DNA of 64,000 nt from Paramarasmius palmivorus (lineage: Eukaryota > Basidiomycota > Agaricomycetes > Agaricales > Marasmiaceae), in contig JAYKXP010000200.1 of assembly GCA_037176845.1 (NCBI GenBank), positions 1 to 64,000 on the forward strand, in the 5' to 3' direction. The translations under genes were made by a program, and so were the position numbers. Shown piece by piece: positions 45,862 through 57,054 of the stretch (positions are counted from its first letter, which is position 1; each line of letters begins with the position of its first letter). Below the pieces are notes generated by a model. It was not told where the DNA came from, ran no database searches, and was given only the letters and a program-made list of their open reading frames with translations.

Positions 45862-48800
45862 TGTCAGAGTTTTAGATTGAACTCTGTTAGCAGCAATAGT
45901 GCAGGTTGCGCGATATAAACGATAGCTGATGACCAGAGGGGTTGAGATAGAAGTGTAAACCAAGTCTATGTGATTTGATGTTGTATGTAGGGTTTTCTGT
46001 CTAGCTTTTATACATGAGTAGGGGATAAAAGATAAAGCTAAATGTATGAGAATAGATACTAAGTGAACTAGAAATAACTGCACAGTCAGTGTCAGTAACT
46101 GTCAGTAGATGGTAGTACAAGTGGGTCAAAGCTACTGTTCTATGAATATCTGCTTTCTTAGTAATTGTGGCATAGGCGGAATAAAGTGGAAATGACTTGT
46201 AAAGTGATATCTATATTTAGAATTCCAACACTCCCCCTCAAACCTTGGATGATGGAATTATCTGGGGTTTGACTCTAATTCTTTGTTCACGTGTTCTGTT
46301 CAGTGATTCCAATGCGTGATCCGGTGGCGATGTTTTGTGTTCAGCTGATCTCAGTGTTTAATCTTCTGTCGGTGGTATCGGTGATATGGTGGTTCCAATT
46401 CCGCTTCTTTGACCATTCCTGAATATTCTCCTGTTGGATTGATGTCTACAAGTTGTTTAGGTCCAACTTGTTTTTCCTTTGGTAACCTGTTTCCTGCATT
46501 GAGATCCATCTCAGCGACTTGTTCTGAAATGTCGTTGATCGAGTTTTTGTGCTCCCCCTCGACGAGTGTGATCTGCAATGGTTCAAGAGCTTCTGAATCT
46601 GTCTTGTTCTCCTTGTGTGCCAATGTCTCTTCTGTTCCATTTTCCTGATCAATTTCTCCATCCTATGGGGTAATTTCCTTTGTTTCATCCTTCTGGCCTA
46701 TGACTTTTATTAGCCATTCTGGATGCAATTTCTCCCCCATAAGTATGTGCTGGATAAATTGGTGACATATTTGGCAACAATGGTGCTCTTTAAATGTCTG
46801 TCCTCCATGAATTTCATGGTCCTTGGTCTCTGTAGCTGGCTCTGGTTGATTCTTTGGTTGTCCTATATAGCTTTCTTGATGGCATTGTTGAGAATCCATT
46901 CGATTTTCTCTGCATATGATCGCTTTGCTATCAATCAGGGTCTGCAAATCAACTATTGTGGCCATCGTGGTGTGCAAGTGATGACTTGTGGATCTGTCTT
47001 CCATTGCCATGTATGCTGTTTCTTTCCTTTCCTTGGGATATGGCTCTAGGTTTGTCTCTGTTGACGTGAGATTTGTGGGTTCTTCTTCTTCATATGTCCA
47101 TTCAGTGAATGGCACAAATTCCTCTATGGCCCTTATTTCCCTTGCTAACCATGTGCCTTCTTCCCATATTTCCTTTTCTACAGCTCTCAAAGCACTTTTA
47201 TTTGCACTGTGATTCTTTTCCTTTCCCTTTCTCCATGGTTTGTCTGGCTTGTCTTCTTCAGATTTATCTGATTCCTCAGATTCATCATGTTTCCTGAATT
47301 TCAGCTTTGAACTACATTTTGCGGCGATATGCCCTCTTCCTTGACATCTGAAACATGTGATCTCTTTGCGATCTCTATTATCTCTGCCCTGTTGATCATT
47401 AAATTGTCTCCGGCCTTTTCCTTGGCTATTAAATCCTCGGCCTCTATTATTGGAATGATCTCGGGAATAATTGGCTTCCTCCTTCTTGACTTTTCCTTGG
47501 CACATTGCCTGTCCATTTGCTTCAGCTCGAATAGCAGCAATCAGCTTGTCAACAGTTAAATCTTTGCCCAATTCACTGTATAGGGTCATGACAGCTGTGA
47601 TTGTTGAATTCAATGTGTGGGGAACTGATGCAATTAATGCATTCTTGAACTGATCATCCGAAATAGTGATGTTTCGTGATGTAAGTTCGTTTTGGATATT
47701 GAGGAGTTCATCAATGTGTTCATGAACTCTGCCAACGTTGTAGCAAGATAGATTGTATAGCTTGTGTTCCAGGTGTGCTTCTGTCAAAGGATTCTTTGTG
47801 TTGTAATCCTTCTTTAATCCTGTCCATAGTTCTTGTGATGTTTCTGCATTTCGATATCTTCAAAGTATAGTGTCTGGCAATTTTCCAACAATTGCGTTCA
47901 TAAGATCAGCATCTGCGTCTCCTTCTTCTGCAGTAGTTAGGTATTTCCCATACCCTATTGACTTTGCTGCAAGTTCTACACGCATTGCCCACATGCCCCA
48001 GTTTGAACCATCGTCCTTTAACTGGGTACACTTGTCGAATGCTTTAACAGCTTTAGACATATTGTCTTCTTCTTTGTCTGAATCAAATGATTCTTTGGTG
48101 GTGCTCTCTTGGGAGATGGTGTTCTTGGTTTGGGTTTGGGACCTATGCTGGGTGATTCTGGTGGATTGTCCTTCTCTTCTTTGGCAGATGTTCCTTTGTC
48201 TTCTTCAGATACAGGTTTATCAGTTTCACCTTCTGATGCCTGTTCTGAGTCTTCTTTATCCTGCTCTTGTTCCTGTTCTAGGTCCTGTTCTCTGGTATCG
48301 AATTCTTCACCAAATTTGACTTCCTGATCAAACTCTTCACCAAGTTTGATCTCTTCTTCACCAGATTCTGTGTCCTTTGATTCCTCTTGTGAATCTGATG
48401 TCCCAGATGCTGGGAATAATCTGTTGCTGTCCCAATGGACTGCCTGTTCTACTTCCTACTGGTGTAGGTGTCCTGCTAGGATTCCTGCTAGGGTTCCTAG
48501 ATCCTCGTAATATTTGTTCTGGGTCGAATGTTCTTGATACTGGGGTACCGCTTCTGGATTGATAACAGCTACCTCTATCGGACATACACTAGTCCAATAG
48601 TCCTTTGCTTTGGGTAGGGGATATTCCGGCATCCCTGCTCGCCACTCAATGTATGATCTTGGTTCTTGGTCCTTGGGGATATTATGGTGTCCCTGCTCGC
48701 CACTATACCAATATGAAATCGGTATTACTCTGGTTTGGCTAAGGTTTATAGACCGGGGCCCATAACCTGTCAGAGTTTTAGATTGAACTCTGTTAGCAGC

Positions 48801-49136
48801 GATAGCGCAGGTTGTGCGATATAAACGATAGCTGATGACCAGAGGGGTTGAGATAGAAGTGTAAACCAAGTCTATGTGATTTGATGTTGTATGTAGGGTT
48901 TTCTGTCTAGCTTTTATACATGAGTAGGGGATAAAAGATAAAGCTAAATGTATGAGAATAGATACTAAGTGAACTAGAAATAACTGCACAGTCAGTGTCA
49001 GTAACTGTCAGTAGATGGTAGTACAAGTGGGTCAAAGCTACTGTTCTATGAATATCTGCTTTCTTAGTAATTGTGGCATAGGCGGAATAAAGTGGAAATG
49101 ACTTGTAAAGTGATATCTATATTTAGAATTCCAACA
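45862..49136 (-). mobile_element. Gag-only Copia element C, complete with LTRs
   Basis: LTRs of 369 bp at 45862-46230 and 48768-49136 differ at about three positions, near their left end. The target duplication TGATA lies at 45857-45861 and 49137-49141. PBS (48753-48767) and purine tract (46231-46239) match those of Copia B. As in B there is only gag between the LTRs. Fewer LTR differences than B imply a later insertion. Confidence 0.9.
46350..48060 (-). pseudogene. gag: Copia C Gag with stops and frameshift
   Basis: From 48060 the frame encodes DGSNWGMWAMRVELAAKSIG, stops at a TGA near 47860 where copy A has an Arg codon, then resumes through the helical region and the zinc knuckle CFRCQGRGHIAAKC to a stop near 46663. 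The C-terminal part continues to about 46351. Upstream, the acidic extension is shifted relative to the core by a 2-nt loss near 48090. The MSDRG frame is at 48358-48585. Despite young LTRs this Gag is broken, so mobilisation in trans is likely. Confidence 0.7.
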
Positions 49137-50261
49137 TGATACCCTAAAGAAGGCCTTCACTGAGGAGCCAATACTGGTGATGTGGGATCCGGAACGGCCA
49201 ACCCGAGTGGAAGTGGACGCCTCAGGTTACGCTACTGGTGGGGTTATCCTTCAACAGCAGGATGATGGATTATGGCACCCAGTGGCATATCGATCAGAAA
49301 GCATGGCACCGGCTGAGAGGAACTACGAGATCTACGACCAGGAAATGTTAGCCATCATCCAAGCCCTCGAGGACTGGCACCACTACTTGGAAGGACTTCC
49401 TCAGTCGTTCGAGATAATCACTGACCACCAAAACCTGGAGTACTGGAGGACAGCTCAGGATCTGACTCGTTGTCAAGCCCGATGGGCACTTTGGCTGTCT
49501 CAGTTCGACTTCCGTCTAACCCACAAACCTGGCAAAACGAACACTCAAGCAGACCCCCTGTCACGAATCTCAGAGCTGCAGGTGTTGGATGCCGAGGACA
49601 ATCGTGAGCAGGTAGTTCTAAAGCCAAAGATGTTCATGAAGATTGGAGCTGCACGAGTAGGAGGAGGCGCCCTAGAGGAAAGAATACGCAAGGGAGTAGA
49701 GAGAGAAGTGGAGGTACTGCAAGCAATGGAGGCGCTGGAGAAGGACAGGGCGAGGAAGCTGGCCAATGGTCTAGTAGAATGGGAAGAAGACGACGACCTG
49801 GTGTACTACAAGGGAAGCTGTACATTCCGGCAGATGAGGGTCTGAGGAAGGAAATCCCGAAGCAGTGCCATGATGCATCTACAGCGGGGCATCTGGGAAA
49901 ACACAGGACACTAGAACAGGTGAAACGTTACTACTGGTGGCCTAACATGTCCTCTTTCATAGAGAAGTATGTTCAAGGGTGTGAACGCTGTCAACGCACC
50001 AAACCAGCTGTTCATCCTGACACAACACTTCAACCCATGGAAGTGCCAGAAGGACCTTAGTGTGTAGTAGGAGTCAACCTTATCACAGGACTCCCCGTCA
50101 GCAATGGTTATGATGCCATCATCACCTACATTGACCTGTACAGCAAGCAAGTCCACATTCTCCCCACCACCACTACCCTCGATGCTAAAGGAGTCGCCAA
50201 CCTTCACTACCGGGAGATCTTCTGTTTACATGGAATCCCTCACAAGTTCATGTCTGACCGA
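49137..50261 (+). pseudogene. pol: Gypsy 2 RNase H and integrase N-terminal half
   Basis: RNase H follows the TGATA duplication: RVEVDASGYATGGVILQQ, NYEIYDQEMLAIIQAL, FEIITDHQNLEYW and QADPLSRI carry the expected acidic residues. A one-base loss near 49815 shifts the frame before the integrase. The HHCC zinc finger is QCHDASTAGHLGKH...GCERCQRTK. The integrase core then has VGVNLITGLPVSNGYDAI, where the first DDE aspartate expected at VxxDLI is Asn, and GIPHKFMSDR with the second Asp intact. A stop near 50058 also breaks the frame. The solo LTR splits the core at 50261. Confidence 0.75.
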
Positions 50262-52066
50262 TGTGAGGCTTATAAAACGCTTGCGAACGAGCGAAATAAT
50301 ATGCCAAGTTGTGCGAGCAGGGTTCGACGTTGTCAAAGGATCCGTACAATCGACACAAGAAATCAACTAGCACACTAGTTGAACGTCTACAAATCACTAG
50401 GACACAAGGGAAATGTACGAGCGATGAATGAAACAATGTAATATGATAATATAGTCTCGATATGATCAAGACAACGCGAGCCAACCTATAAACCTATCTA
50501 TAACTATTCCTATATGTTCCTATGACACAAAATAACCTATCGAACCCAACAAGGGTAAAGACCTATTGTTCCTATGAAGGCTATGGTTACACTAGTCGAA
50601 CTAGCACGACAACCAAAGGCACTGGTTACACTAGTCGAACTAGCACGACAACCAGGCCACCTATAAGCTAGTGGGGCTCCACACTAAGCTTTAACGATCA
50701 CTGGTGGGGCTCCACACCAAGTGAAAAGGGATCTAGTGGGGCTCCACACTAGTCCTGAAACAATCAATCCTATCCAAAGAGTCTAGATGAACTAGCTCTG
50801 TCCTATGGGTATCTCAAAGTTCTTAATTTCACAACTCTAGTTCAATATAGAGAAGGGCTTTTCAAGGTTTTATTTTCTAAGTTATTTTCTATGCACACAT
50901 CGCCTCTATGGTCAACGATAGAAGACAAGAACTCTGCTATTGGTGCACTAGGGCTACGTATATAGCAGGGTAATTGCTTGAGAGCTTCCTAGGGGAAACC
51001 CTGCTGCTTATATACCCGTGAGCGTACATATTTTACATATAAGTGAAAGTGGACACAATAAAGTAATAGTAACTATGCAAGAAATGAGAACGAGGAGAGG
51101 ATTCTGTCCATATGAAGTAAGTATCTACCAGAAAAGGAAGGTTTGGCTATATATTGGTCGGAATTCGACATTATTTTGCAGGACTGCGAGTCATATTACT
51201 TTTTGGTTGCTAGGAAGTGGCGCGCGGAGGCGCTGTTCCACATGGTGCGTTTCAGATATCGGTGCTAGGACATAGTTATTCCGCTCGGAACTTGCTAGGA
51301 GTCCGATCTCGACCGAAACGCTTCGGATTCGTATCCGAGGAAGGTAGGCTCTGCGCCCTGGTAGTTCTATATTATATTTTCTATGTCCTAGGACAGTCCT
51401 GGCACAGAATCCTATCTGTTTCCTTGTCATAGGACTATATGTCCCTTGCTAGTGTCTGTACTATCAGTAGGAGTCCCAACTCAAAAGCTCGAGGGATATT
51501 CCGATCGATATGTGAAAGCTGTTAAGCCCCCATATGGTCCTCATATCGATGACCCGGTTACTCGGACATTTCTAATCCTGGTAACTCTGCTCTCAAAGGT
51601 GACTCACACCTCCAGCTTCTACCGTATTTGGTATATAGCTCTGATCCGTCCCCTAGGGTCCTTCTACGCTGTGGTAGTTGGTCCTCGTTCACTATCCCAT
51701 CTCATATGTCCCATAGCGCGAGTATAGTGTAGCCATATGACCTACTAGGAAGTCTACCATGTACAGTAGCATGTCCTCGTAAGGTTCCAGCCTGGTAATA
51801 GAGTATAGATACGGTCTACAGGTTTCGACGCATATCCTAGCGCAATCATATAGGTCTAACGACGACATCAATGTCTATGCGCGCGCAGCTAGTGTTCACT
51901 ACGCAGTGCATGCCTATCTTATTCCTCGTCATATGCGCACTACTAGGTTCCTAGTAGTGCTACCAAGTCCATATAGTACTTAGTATGATGTACTAGTGTG
52001 ATTCTGAACACAACAATTAGTGTCACAATGACTGGGTTTTCAGCGATTTCGTTCTGGTACCCTCAC
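50262..52066 (-). mobile_element. Solo LTR, copy 2 (inverted relative to copy 1)
   Basis: On the plus strand it starts TGTGAGGCTTATAAAACGC and ends GGTACCCTCAC, the reverse of copy 1 at 4706-6526. ACCGA lies on both sides (50257-50261 and 52067-52071). Removing the LTR and one ACCGA rejoins the integrase codons ...MSDR and APQFAAQV in frame, which confirms the junction. Much of it is nearly identical to copy 1 over hundreds of bases (for example 50460-50900). Confidence 0.8.
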
Positions 52067-52473
52067 ACCGAGCCCCACAGTTTGCAGCCCAAGTAACCTG
52101 AGCTCTGTACAAGTGACTAGGGCTACAGCCAGGACTGACTACTGCCTACCACCCTGCTGCCAATGGTCAGACAGAAAGAGCCAACCAAGAGGTGGAACAG
52201 TTCTTACACCTATTTGTGGATAAGCGTCAGGACGACTGGTCAGATTGGCTCCCAACAGCAGAGTTTGTACCCAACTCCCGAGTCCATACAGCACACGACC
52301 GTAGTCCATTTGAAGTCATGTATGGCTACACACCTGACTTCACAATCCCAGTAGGACACCCAACCCGATTCCCAGCACTGAACACCCAGCTAAAGACACT
52401 GAGAGAGGTGCGCAAAGAGGCAGAAGCAGCATTGCCCATAGGCAAGGAGAGGATGAAAGAGAGCCACAGAATA
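52067..52473 (+). pseudogene. pol: Gypsy 2 integrase C-terminal half
   Basis: It resumes with APQFAAQV, two stops (near 52092 and 52107), then AYHPAANGQTERANQEVEQF, which holds the third catalytic residue (Glu of QTERANQE). DDWSDWLPTAEFVPNSRVH and SPFEVMYGYTPDF follow. Homology stops at about 52473, so the C-terminal domain and the 3' LTR are lost. Confidence 0.75.
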
Positions 52474-52617
52474 GGTATCAGATCATGTTGGAAGGTTTTG
52501 GAGAGCAGGTGCGTACCTTAGACCATGTCATATTACTCCACTAACAATACCCTTCTTCTAGCATTACAACGTAGTTGTAGAGTACATTAGATGTCGTACA
52601 GAACCCCCAGAATACAT

Positions 52618-52935
52618 CTAAATTTGCGGCCTATATCCCTTTTCCTTCGCACCTTCAGCAATGAGAAGACTGCGGTACAGCATCAGCATCCGAATCGTCT
52701 CCGCATCAAGTGAATGTCTATAGTCCCCAATCACATTCCTGGCCAAACTGAGTGCACGTTCCACTGATACTGAGGTGCCTATAGACCTATCAGAACATGT
52801 TGTCGACTTTGACAGATGAAAGATAAGAAGATACCTGGGATTGCGAGTACATCACGAGCATAACCCGCGAGACGAGGGAATGAGGCCCCATACTTCTTCC
52901 AAAATTCCAGAGTGTCGGTCTCGCGGGGCCATTAG
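52618..52935 (-). pseudogene. hAT transposase C-terminal dimerisation domain, remnant
   Basis: Two exon pieces are joined by a GTATCTTCTT...CTGATAG intron (about 52782-52832). They encode TDTLEFWKKYGASFPRLAGY, ARDVLAIPG, TSVSVERALSLARNVIGDYR and LDAETIRMLMLYRSLLIAEG, and end in a stop at 52618. This is the conserved hAT C-terminal region (W...YP.L...A.D.L.IP..S...ER.FS). A stop precedes it at about 52936, so the RNase H core is gone. It abuts the truncated Gypsy 2. Confidence 0.75.
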
Positions 52936-53434
52936 AAGCACGATACATCTTGAAAAGGCAGTTTTTTTCTTCTAGAAATGACAATAATCACACTGGAAGG
53001 ACCAAAATTTCTGCTCAGCAGATATCCCTCAAACCCCCACTGAAAGGTGTTCTAAAATATTGAATGATAAGCCATATAAGGATAATCGCGTTATGTGATT
53101 GCCCGATATGGTTAATCGGTAGCATTTCAGTACACATATCCGTCGAGCATATTTTTTGGTACTGTCGGTGTGAATGTTGCTGACATACTCTTACAAGCCA
53201 CACAAAACTGTACAGTACTCCGGAAATCCCATCCGACGGATGATCCTAGGATATGTATCCAGGATCGGTCGGATTGCGGATGACTTGAAGGGCCATCCGT
53301 CATCGGCATCCGACACTTCATCCGTTCAGATATCGGAAGTCCATCCGATCCGCCAGGAGCCCTACTGGATAGAAGGCTTCACTTGGGTGCCCGATAAAGA
53401 ACGACTTCTCATTTCATTTGAACTAGTAACTTAG
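52936..53434. repeat. CATCCG-rich segment, possible hAT subterminal repeat
   Basis: From about 53228 to 53360, CATCCG or its complement recurs at least seven times (CCATCCGACGG, GGCATCCGACAC, TCATCCGTTC, TCCATCCGATCC). Short subterminal repeats like this are typical of hAT ends, and a hAT remnant lies just to the left. No coding gene here. Confidence 0.45.
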
Positions 53435-53860
53435 TTGCACCAGCATTGTATGGGGATGCTCATGCATGTAAACACAAGCTACTTTGCAGTTTGGCCATTT
53501 GTGGACAAGGATCTTCTACTGTTTTTCACAATGGTCTATCAAGAACTGTATGGGCCCACATCTAACCTAAGGGTTCTAGTGGATGACCTTCAGCAAGAAT
53601 TGAACTCCTCTCACAATGATGCTTTATTCACAATGGCAGAACAGTTTCCTCCTACAGCTATTTCCTTCTACATCATCAGCACAATGTCAAAGCTAAAGGG
53701 CATATGTGATGTAAACACCAAGGCAATGCTTTTCTTTCTTCCTCTCCAGACTCTCTATTTACTGTTTCCCGCAGGTGCAGACTTGCCTTGTAAAGTGTCC
53801 TGCTTCTATGGATATCTCCTCTACACTCGGAGTTCAGTTTATCGTCAACTTGTCATCTAG
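53435..53860 (+). CDS. Unrecognised open frame, 141 codons
   Basis: It is open from the ATG at 53435 and encodes a partly hydrophobic polypeptide (DKDLLLFFTMVYQELYG, QFPPTAISFYIISTMSKL, FFLPLQTLYLLFPAG). I recognise no domain. It may be a fragment of a transposon-associated gene or chance. Included because it is longer than expected in this AT-moderate sequence. Confidence 0.2.
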   Translation: MHQHCMGMLMHVNTSYFAVWPFVDKDLLLFFTMVYQELYGPTSNLRVLVDDLQQELNSSHNDALFTMAEQFPPTAISFYIISTMSKLKGICDVNTKAMLFFLPLQTLYLLFPAGADLPCKVSCFYGYLLYTRSSVYRQLVI

Positions 53861-55542
53861 CAACGTTTCCTCCAGTGAAGAAGCTCTCATACAGATGGAG
53901 ATGCTTAAACTATAAGACCTTGGGTTGGAGATCATCTTCAGTATGTCTTTCCTTATCCAATTAAGATCCCCAGCACTTAATTTTTCTTGCAGTAGGAAAA
54001 ACACATGTTTGATCATCTTGTACCTGCACCTCCTGTACCTTTTCACATAGTTGTAGTATACCTGTTTCAATCTTGCTAAATGATTACCTTGCATATTGAT
54101 CCTTTGATTCCATCATACAAACTCATACCTGTTGGTCATTCAGATTGACCCATTCCAAGCTAGTATATATATAGGGTTTTCTGTAGGAATTGTATCAAAT
54201 ATAAAACCTGACAACACAACATGTAAAGTAATAGATCACAAAAAAATGTCCAAAACATGTGTGAGTTTGGACACATGCATCATTCTCAACAAGCTACCTT
54301 AAGACCAGAGAAGCATGAGAAATAGGGCTGGGAAAAAAGGCAGGACCCAAACCAACACAGACCATAAGCACAACATCTGGAACTTGATAGCTCACTATGT
54401 AGCGGTATATAGCTCGGGTAGTCAAATAGCTCAGGTAGCTACCCCCCCATCTACGTAGCACGGTCCCGGTCTACGAGGTGCTACATGGTGCTATATAGCG
54501 AGCATTTTTTGATGTTATCAGAAACCGGGTACCCAAAATGACAATGCGTGAGCCAATGAAATCTTCTCGATATAGTGGTATGGTCGTCGTTTCTTGCTGC
54601 CTTGTGGCCAGTTGCCGTTCTATGCTATGGTCAATTGAGCTGCATTTTCATTCATTGCAACACGCGTTCTTTAACTATCAACAAATGTACTTTGTTATAC
54701 GCCAACAAACTGAACTACGAGATATGATGCAGGACTCCATCACTGCGAGTGCGCGTGTCCAACGGTTGGAATGTGAGACTGGTGCTTCAAATCCATAGAT
54801 GTCTTCAATATGCGGCAGTTGGTGTTCTTGAATTGTTTCCTGACCGTCGAGGGAGCTATCGGTGTCCTCAAGGCGTCCTAATATATGGAGTCAGCCGAAA
54901 AGGAACACGAAGAAGAGAAGCGTCGACGGCCACGCACCTTGACGATCCCCACTGACAATCACGATATCATCTCCGTTCCTAAGCCTCTTGATGCCCTGTC
55001 CTTGCGCAAAAAAACCTTGAGCCATTGACGTCGGAGGGAAGATTGCTTGACGGTCTGAGCTGAAAAAAAGCTAAGTCAAACTTGAGTGTACATGGCTAAA
55101 GTGAAAACAGTTAAGATTCAACTTGTATACTTCTCTCGAAAAGTAGAATACGCACAAGACTTGCAATATTGTACCCTGGGCATGGATGATTTCGAACGAA
55201 AAGGTGTTGATTGACGTAAGGAAAATCCCCGTTTCTCAGGCGCCGCATGGTCCTCTTTGGCCGGTAGCTCGGGTAGTACGGAGGTAGCTCGGACGTAGCA
55301 CTTTTGCTCTACCAGGCTCTACCCGAGCTACATAGTGGGAGCTCTACTACTCAACAAAATACGGATTCCAGATGAATAAAGAACAATTTCTCCATTTCAT
55401 TTTGAACTTGTAGTTTTCAGAAGTTTTGTGACAGTAATGCTACTGCCTCGTATTTCCCAAAAATTTTCTCCATGTTTGTTGTAATCATCCATAATAAGCT
55501 GAAGCAAGAATCAAAGATCAAAACACAATTATACAACACTTG
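53861..55542. other. Non-coding tract with dispersed repeat copy 1
   Basis: It contains the repeat at 54380-55110 and a third related block at about 55245-55345 in which GCTCGGGTAG and CTACCCGAGC are inverted. A short frame at 54538-54798 lies within the part of copy 1 that copy 2 lacks and has no known domain. Confidence 0.4.
54380..55110 (+). repeat. Dispersed repeat copy 1 (CATCTGGAACTTGATA family)
   Basis: It begins CATCTGGAACTTGATAGC and shares with 57590-57950 the blocks TATATAGCTCGGGT, CATCTACGTAGCACGGTCCC, AGCATTTTTTGATG, then AAGCGTCGACG and CACTGACAATCACGATATCA, to GTACATGGCTAAAG. About 370 bp (roughly 54534-54905) are present here and absent from copy 2. Confidence 0.75.
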
Positions 55543-56580
55543 TCATACCTTCCATCTTCTCCATTTTTCTTTGATTACTGGCCAGTAGGGGGTATTCAAA
55601 TATAACTCCCGCCAATGTTTCAAGGGTATTGGATGACCTTGGATGTAAAGAGGAGAATTTTTAGCCCAAAGTCTAGAGGTATCATCCCATATTGATGCAA
55701 GTTCTTTGATATATTGGGGTCCAGAGCTGAAACTGACTGCAGGAGGTTGAGGAACACTGTTTTTGTTGATTGTCAATGGCTGCGAGTGTAATTGAATCAC
55801 TTTCACCACTCCACATGCAGTTGTAGATGACAGATTCTCTTCACACTGTATGCCATGATCAGCCATGACTTTTGGCAGTATCAAGTGAGAGTGCTGTGTT
55901 GTACAGTGTTCCAATTGTGGCCGGTATCTTGGCTGTGCATTTATAGCTGTATGAACCTTCACACATGAGTTTCTATGAAACCACAGATAGTATACTACAC
56001 TTACCCATGACCTCACACTGCCCTGGAGTGAATGTGTTGTTCTGGCACTTAGATCTTGTGGTTGAGTTGGATTGTGTCCTTTATGTGACTTCTGAGCATG
56101 GCTATCCATCTGGGGGTTTCTATTGAAGTATCAGCCAAAAGGCTATAGAGATAGTTCATTGCACACCTCCACTGTGTTGTATTTAGGGAGTAGTCTTGAA
56201 GAAGACCAAGTAGATCATCCCGAGATTTTGTTGAAATGTTATTGTTTGACAGCTTGTGTTGGATGCAGAGTGTTTTGAGTTCATACATATCTAAAGAATC
56301 TCTGCAGTAGTGTAAGCCACAGTACACCAGATCCTAGATGACAGCCCCCTACATTGTATAAGATCTTGTAATGAAATTTCCATTTGCATCTTTTCCACAG
56401 GGAAGATTCAACCTTGCTGGTATATTTTTGGCATGAAAGTCTGGAAACACAATATCCAGGTTGCTGAGAGTCGGATCAAGCTCCTTGTCCAGAACCTGTT
56501 GAACATTGAGATCTTGAGATGCTAATTGAGTAGCTTCAGAATTTCCTCCCGATATGACTGTATATGCTACTGACTGCTGG
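55543..56580 (-). pseudogene. SAP-like and Trp-rich orphan gene, decayed
   Basis: Coding pieces on the minus strand are: QLASQDLNVQQVLDKELDPT and FPDFHAKNIPARLNLPCG (about 56350-56560), then a SAP-like helix pair YELKTLCIQHKLSNNNISTK with LLGLLQDY (about 56200-56310). After a frame change, a C-terminal block follows with IWDDTSRLW, IQGHPIPLKHWRELY and VIKEKWRRWKV (55543-55680). A GTAAGT...ACAG intron lies near 55945-56005. SAP motifs bind DNA. The gene family is seen in mushrooms but I know no function. Frame breaks between pieces indicate decay unless more introns are present. Confidence 0.4.
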
Positions 56581-56688
56581 GAATGGTGCTGCCTTCAATG
56601 GTGAATTGCTCAGCTTGTGCCGTGTCGACCTCTCGTCGTCTTGAAGAGGATTGCTTGTGATGATCTGGTGGTTTGATAAGGCCTTGTC

Positions 56689-57054
56689 TCAAAAAAGATG
56701 GGATAAATGGGATAATCTCTCACCAACCCTGCTTTGCATGATTTTGGGTACTGCTGTTTTGGACAATTTCTTTCTCTCTGGTATCGGGTGTTCTCGATGT
56801 TTTTTCCGTGACCTCGAACTAACATTGTAGTCGTGATCAGGAGGAAGCGGTCTTTTTACAACACGTTTCGTAGTGAGGATTTTGGATAAATCAGGATGAT
56901 CCCGCAAACCCATCGTGAAGGTTCTCAAGGAACAGGCAATAGTGGGGATACAGCCTTGAAGCCGTGACCCATAGACACGTGTATCCCTTATTTGGCTGTC
57001 AACCGTTCTACTTGCGTATCGGTAGAGCTCAGTTTTCACCGCCTTCACATTCAT
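56689..57054 (-). CDS. Basic unrecognised frame, possible 5' exon of the SAP-like gene
   Basis: The 121-codon frame has a Lys/Arg-rich region (TTKRVVKRPLPPDHDYN, SSRSRKKHREHPIPERKK). It lies upstream of, and on the same strand as, the decayed SAP-like gene, so it may be its first exon. No known domain is visible. Confidence 0.3.
   Translation of the reverse strand: MNVKAVKTELYRYASRTVDSQIRDTRVYGSRLQGCIPTIACSLRTFTMGLRDHPDLSKILTTKRVVKRPLPPDHDYNVSSRSRKKHREHPIPERKKLSKTAVPKIMQSRVGERLSHLSHLF

Larger units (their letters stand above)
39084..52473 (+). mobile_element. Gypsy retrotransposon copy 2, with three nested insertions
   Basis: Its order is gag, protease, RT, RNase H, integrase, as in Ty3/Gypsy. 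Copia B (39743-42987), Copia C (45862-49136) and a solo LTR (50262-52066) interrupt it. Each insertion is precise and has a short duplication, so the original frames can be followed across them. The 3' end is truncated at about 52473 and no 3' LTR is found. Several stops and one 1-bp deletion (near 49815) show it is inactive. Confidence 0.8.

Noticed and set aside
53435..53860. Membrane protein gene
   Set aside because: Hydrophobic patches are short and irregular; kept only as a low-confidence open frame, not as a membrane protein.
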